In this document: positions 12,377 through 15,326 of the stretch, piece after piece
Numbering within the stretch: position 1 is the first letter of the stretch
Layout of the letters: each line of letters opens with the position of its first letter
NCBI GenBank assembly: GCA_900766795.1
Contig: CAAFWX010000320.1
Span: 1 to 15,326, forward strand
Source: Oscillospiraceae bacterium
Lineage (GTDB): Bacteria; Bacillota_A; Clostridia; Oscillospirales; Ruminococcaceae
Length of the DNA: 15,326 nt
Direction of reading: 5' to 3'
Made by a program: the position numbers and the translations under genes
The notes under the pieces: generated by a model
Told to the model about the DNA's origin: nothing
Seen by the model: the letters and a program-made list of their open reading frames with translations, nothing else
The model's database searches: none

Positions 12377-13102
12377 TTATCTGAGGTTGTTTGCAATTCT
12401 GGTGAACTCGTCCGAGGTAGTAACCACGCGCGAGCTTATCTGATATGCGCGCTGGGTTTCGATAAGCTTCACCATCTGGGTAGCAAGGTCAACATTCGAC
12501 ACGATAAGTACGCCCTGAAGCTTCTCCATGTCCCTGTTGGGATTAGCCGCGCCGCTTCTGTCGGTGGCGGTGTAGCGGTTGGTGCCGAGCGCTTCAATGC
12601 CGTAGGGGTTCTCGAACTCAAAAACGCCCACCATCTTCGCAAGCTCGTCATAGTCGGCGACAGTTCCCTCCTCGTTAAAGGGAACTACAATCCTGTTGAG
12701 GTCATAGTCAAGGACATACTCGCCGCTGCCGCTGACGAGATACCACTCGCCCGTTTCAGCCTGCGTCATGCGAAACGCGCCGTCGCGGGTGTAGTTCACC
12801 TCGCCGTATCTGTCCTGCACGGCGAAAAAGCCCTTTCCCGCAATCGCAAAATCGGTCTGCATATCAGAGTAGTAGAAATGCGACTCGTCAAACATGAGGT
12901 CGGTCTTTTGCACATACGCGCCGTGACCCGTCTGCCACTCCGGCTCAGTCAGGCGCTCAACGGAATAGAGCGTGTCCGCGAAGGAGGGGCGCTGGGTCTG
13001 GTAGCCGTAGGTGTTGATGTTCGCAATGTTGTTGCCATAAACGTTCAGAGCCTGCGCCTGAGCAATCATGGCTGTTTTACCGGTATGGAATGCTATATTC
13101 AT
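12377..13102 (-). CDS. Flagellar hook-basal body rod protein (FlgG family, FlhP-like)
   Basis: 241 residues. The N-terminus has the flagellar rod signature ALNVYGNNIANINTYGYQ (about 18-35). The middle holds DMQTDFAIAGKGFFAV and FTRDGAF-type (here YTRDGAFRM) motifs of FlgF/FlgG proteins. The C-terminus ends with SNVDLATQMVKLIETQRAYQ (about 201-220) and TTSDEFTRIANNLR, which form the coiled core. Such proteins are exported by the flagellar system and build the rod. Which of FlgF, FlgG, FlhO or FlhP it is cannot be settled here; the paired arrangement resembles flhO-flhP of Bacillus. GGAGG lies nine bases before the ATG. Fifteen bases follow the previous gene. Confidence 0.9.
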   Translation of the reverse strand: MNIAFHTGKTAMIAQAQALNVYGNNIANINTYGYQTQRPSFADTLYSVERLTEPEWQTGHGAYVQKTDLMFDESHFYYSDMQTDFAIAGKGFFAVQDRYGEVNYTRDGAFRMTQAETGEWYLVSGSGEYVLDYDLNRIVVPFNEEGTVADYDELAKMVGVFEFENPYGIEALGTNRYTATDRSGAANPNRDMEKLQGVLIVSNVDLATQMVKLIETQRAYQISSRVVTTSDEFTRIANNLR

Positions 13103-13117
13103 GCGTTAATCCTCCTG

Positions 13118-13858
13118 TCAGCCGCCCAGCTTGCACAGCGTTGCGGTTTTCTGATTCATGCCGTCGCAGAGCTTCAGAATGGCGCTGCTTGCCTCATAGA
13201 GCCTGTTTGCGTTCATCATCATGGTCATTTCATAGTTGAGGTCGATGTTGGAGCGCTCGTATGCGCCCTGAATGATGTCGAACTTAACGTCCGCGGGAAC
13301 CTCCCCCGCTTCAACGGAGGTGAACATATTCGCGCCGAATTTGTCAACGTCACCCTCGGGGTTTATGTAGGACAGGCGCAGGCGGTCAACGTACTCGCCG
13401 TTCTGATAAATCCGCCCGTCAACGTCAATCACGAAATCGTCGTTGCCGAGGTAAATCTCGCCGTTTTCGCCGAGAATCCTGCCCGAAGCAGACAGGCAGA
13501 GATAGCCCTGACCGTCAAGCTCCCACTGACCGTTTCTCGTCAGCATTGTTTCCCCGTTGTAGCCCGCAATGTTGAAATAAACATCGCCGTGAATAGCCAC
13601 ATCAAACGGGCTTTCGGTGTACTCGAGAGAGCCTTGCTCAAGGTCGGTGTAGGATTGGTCAACATAGGCGTGGGAAAACGTTCCCGACAGCTCCTGACGG
13701 TGCTTCACGAGAATCATCTGCTCGTCAAAGCTGCCCATCAGAATGGTGTCGCGCTTATATCCCGCCGTGGACATGTTCGCGAGATTGTTACCGATGCAAT
13801 CCAGCTTGTGCTGATTCATTATCATGCCGTTGCAGGCGTAGTAATAACCTCTGTTCAT
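13118..13858 (-). CDS. Flagellar basal body rod protein (FlgF/FlgG family, FlhO-like)
   Basis: 246 residues. N-terminal motif KLDCIGNNLANMSTAGYKRD (about 18-37), mid-domain SPFDVAIHGDVYFNI and LTRNGQWELDGQGYLCLSASG, and C-terminal QGAYERSNIDLNYEMTMMMN followed by the usual closing helix. Same family as its downstream neighbour but clearly different, so these are two distinct rod subunits. Exported by the flagellar type III system. The start at 13858 overlaps the sigD stop (ATGA), with AGGAG upstream, so coupling is likely. The closing tail (KTATLCKLGG) is not the standard FlgG ending. Confidence 0.88.
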   Translation of the reverse strand: MNRGYYYACNGMIMNQHKLDCIGNNLANMSTAGYKRDTILMGSFDEQMILVKHRQELSGTFSHAYVDQSYTDLEQGSLEYTESPFDVAIHGDVYFNIAGYNGETMLTRNGQWELDGQGYLCLSASGRILGENGEIYLGNDDFVIDVDGRIYQNGEYVDRLRLSYINPEGDVDKFGANMFTSVEAGEVPADVKFDIIQGAYERSNIDLNYEMTMMMNANRLYEASSAILKLCDGMNQKTATLCKLGG

Positions 13859-14601
13859 TTGGCTTCTCCTTTCATATAAGGCTCTAGCTTGGCTTTAAGC
13901 GCAAGCACCGCCTTTGCGTTAATCTGACACACTCGCCCCTCGGTTATCCCGAGAGCTTTTGCGATGTCGGCGTATTTCATGTTCTTGTAGTAGTAAAGCG
14001 TAATGACCTGCCGCTCCTTCTCCTTTAGCGAGGAAATCGCCTCTGCGAGAATCTGCGTCATTTCATCTTTCAGCAGCCGCGAATCCGTTGGAGCGATTGT
14101 GCTCGGCTCGTCGAAGTTGTCCTCGTAAAGCAGCTCCTCAAACGAAAGCGTGACGGTGCAGGAAGCGTCCGCCATGTTTTTCAGCAGCTTGTCCTCGGGA
14201 ATCTCCATATACTCCGCAAGCTCTGCGTTTGTAGGCGCTCTCCCATATAAATTATACAACGCGCTGTTGGCTTTGTCAAGGTCGCGCGCAAACTTTCTGA
14301 CGTGGCGCGGAATCCAGTCCTGCTTTCGTATGAAGTCGATAATAGCCCCGCGTATTCTGAGCGACGCGTAGCTTTCAAACTTCGCGCCCTTGTCGGGGTC
14401 GAAGTTCTCGATTGCGTCCATCAGCGCCAGCACGCCCTCGTTTATTACGTCGTCAACGTCCCCGAATTTGGCGTACATGTTCCTCAGAGAGAGCGCTACC
14501 GTGCGGACAAGCCCCATGCTTTTCAGCACGATTTCATTGCGCAGGCGGATATCCCTGCTCTGCTGATACTGCTCAACCATTGAAGCAATTGAGTTATCCA
14601 A
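13855..14601 (-). CDS. sigD: RNA polymerase sigma factor for motility (SigD/FliA, sigma-28)
   Basis: 248 residues, typical for the family. Region 2 is DVDDVINEGVLALMDAIENF with FDPDKGAKFESYASLRIRG (about 48-85), then RKQDWIPRHVRKFARDL, which contacts the -10. Region 3 is GRAPTNAELAEYM. Region 4 is SLKEKERQVITLYYYKNMKY and then the helix-turn-helix ADIAKALGITEGRVCQI (about 211-227). It directs polymerase to late flagellar and chemotaxis promoters and is normally held by FlgM, which is not in this window. The start is TTG at 14601, with GGGGGAG about six bases upstream; an ATG seven codons later has no ribosome binding site. 33 bases after flhA, ATGA overlap with the next gene. Confidence 0.95.
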   Translation of the reverse strand: MDNSIASMVEQYQQSRDIRLRNEIVLKSMGLVRTVALSLRNMYAKFGDVDDVINEGVLALMDAIENFDPDKGAKFESYASLRIRGAIIDFIRKQDWIPRHVRKFARDLDKANSALYNLYGRAPTNAELAEYMEIPEDKLLKNMADASCTVTLSFEELLYEDNFDEPSTIAPTDSRLLKDEMTQILAEAISSLKEKERQVITLYYYKNMKYADIAKALGITEGRVCQINAKAVLALKAKLEPYMKGEAK

Positions 14602-14634
14602 ACCGCTCTCCCCCTTTCCACCGGTATTATTTCT

Positions 14635-15326
14635 TTATATTGCCGACATTGATTTAGAGTTAAAGGAGATGTTTCCGATTGCCTGAATTTGTGCGGAGGC
14701 GTCAATTTCGCTGTAAGAAAGCACCGTGATGTTCGGAATGAACTGGTCTGTCAGCTTCTTGAAGTAAATTCGCACAACAGGCGAGGTCAGAATGATGACC
14801 GTCGGGATGACATCCTTTATCTTGTCTATCTCGGCGTTGGTGATGTTTACGATATGCTGGATAACGTCGGGCGCCATCGCAAGGTAGCTGCCCTGGTCGT
14901 TCTTTTTCACCGCGGACACTATCATGTCCTCAATCTGTGTGTCAAGGGTGATAACTCTGAGGGAGTTAGCCTCGGCGAAGCGGTGAGTGATGGTGCGCTT
15001 GAGCGACTGGCGGACATACTCTGTGACAATGTCCACGTCCTTAAGCACGTTGGTGTGGTCGCCAAGCGTTTCCAGAATGGTTTCGAGGTCGCGTATCGGG
15101 ATTCCCTCTTTCAGCAGGTTTGCGAGCACCTTTTGCAGATAGCCCACGGAAATGACCTTCGGAATGAGGTCGTCCACGATGATGGGGTTGGTTTTCTTGA
15201 CATTCTCCACCATGGTGTTGACGTCCTGCCGTGAAAGAAGCTCATGCGCGTAGCGCTTCATTATCTCCGACCAGTGGGTTATCATGACGGAAACGGGGTC
15301 GATGAGTGTGTAGCCCGCAACGTCCG
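14635..15326 (-). CDS. flhA: Flagellar export gate protein FlhA, C-terminal part (cut by window edge)
   Basis: The frame enters from the right edge and ends at TAA 14635-14637. About 230 residues are seen. They begin DVAGYTLIDPVSV and continue MITHWSEIMKRYAHELLSRQDV (the IDP...THxSE...HELLxRQxV segment is the FlhA cytoplasmic-domain signature). KVISVGYLQKVLANLLKEG and PIRDLETILETLGDH follow, and then VRIYFKKLTDQFIPNITVLSYSEI near the end. FlhA forms the cytoplasmic ring of the flagellar type III export gate and receives chaperone-substrate complexes. The N-terminal membrane domain lies beyond the window. First visible gene of the operon; its promoter is not seen. Confidence 0.95.
   Translation of the reverse strand, partial: DVAGYTLIDPVSVMITHWSEIMKRYAHELLSRQDVNTMVENVKKTNPIIVDDLIPKVISVGYLQKVLANLLKEGIPIRDLETILETLGDHTNVLKDVDIVTEYVRQSLKRTITHRFAEANSLRVITLDTQIEDMIVSAVKKNDQGSYLAMAPDVIQHIVNITNAEIDKIKDVIPTVIILTSPVVRIYFKKLTDQFIPNITVLSYSEIDASAQIQAIGNISFNSKSMSAI

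Noticed and set aside
12878..13879. 333-codon plus-strand frame
   Set aside because: Antisense to the two flagellar rod genes, whose motifs are unambiguous.
14689..15234. 181-codon plus-strand frame
   Set aside because: Antisense shadow of flhA.

Overview
The window looks like chromosomal DNA of an anaerobic, motile, Gram-positive gut or rumen Clostridium relative (class Clostridia, possibly Oscillospirales/Ruminococcaceae). This rests on the flagellar-chemotaxis set (FlhA, sigma-28/SigD, two FlgG-family rod proteins, CheC, CheD), near-consensus sigma-A promoters with 17-bp spacers, GGAGG ribosome binding sites, a CE2-type lipoprotein esterase and a ThrH phosphatase. The taxon is an inference. 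Bases 1-21 match the tail of an Illumina TruSeq adapter with one mismatch, so the left edge is a short-read contig end and not genome.

Layout. 1-270: adapter, no gene seen, then a terminator. 268-558 (-): small DUF4870-type membrane protein with its own promoter. 770-1570 (+): promoter, hairpin-rich leader, thrH, terminator. 1691-4680 (+): promoter, a leader RNA that fits a guanidine-IV (mepA) riboswitch with a terminator switch, then a broken cytidylate-kinase-like gene spliced into a 5'-truncated MATE transporter, then a complete second MATE transporter coupled by an ATGA overlap. 4686-4936: a gene-free block of nested inverted repeats, possibly a non-autonomous repeat element. 5003-7038 (-): CE2-like lipoprotein esterase behind an Lgt homologue, with one promoter. 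7120-10120 (-): tightly packed operon folA, yjbR-like, DUF2461, HAD hydrolase, tcdA. 10200-10560: no gene; a compound hairpin and then a promoter. 10580-10655 (+): tRNA-Gln(CTG), followed by two hairpins. 10715-11260: no convincing gene; phased ATTACA repeats, a promoter and a predicted structured transcript without an evident ORF. 11267-15326 (-): flagellar/chemotaxis operon in the order flhA (cut by the window edge), sigD, flhO-like, flhP-like, cheC, cheD.

How the parts may work together. SigD would drive late flagellar and chemotaxis genes. FlhA belongs to the export gate, the two FlgG-family proteins build the rod, and CheC/CheD adjust adaptation. The riboswitch would let the transporter operon be read only when its ligand, probably guanidinium, is present. 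The Lgt homologue lies directly upstream of a lipoprotein gene, but it lacks residues known to matter in canonical Lgt. The strongest leads are the riboswitch candidate, the kinase/MATE junction (real deletion or assembly chimera), the phased repeats with the orphan transcript, and the 250-bp structured intergenic block.
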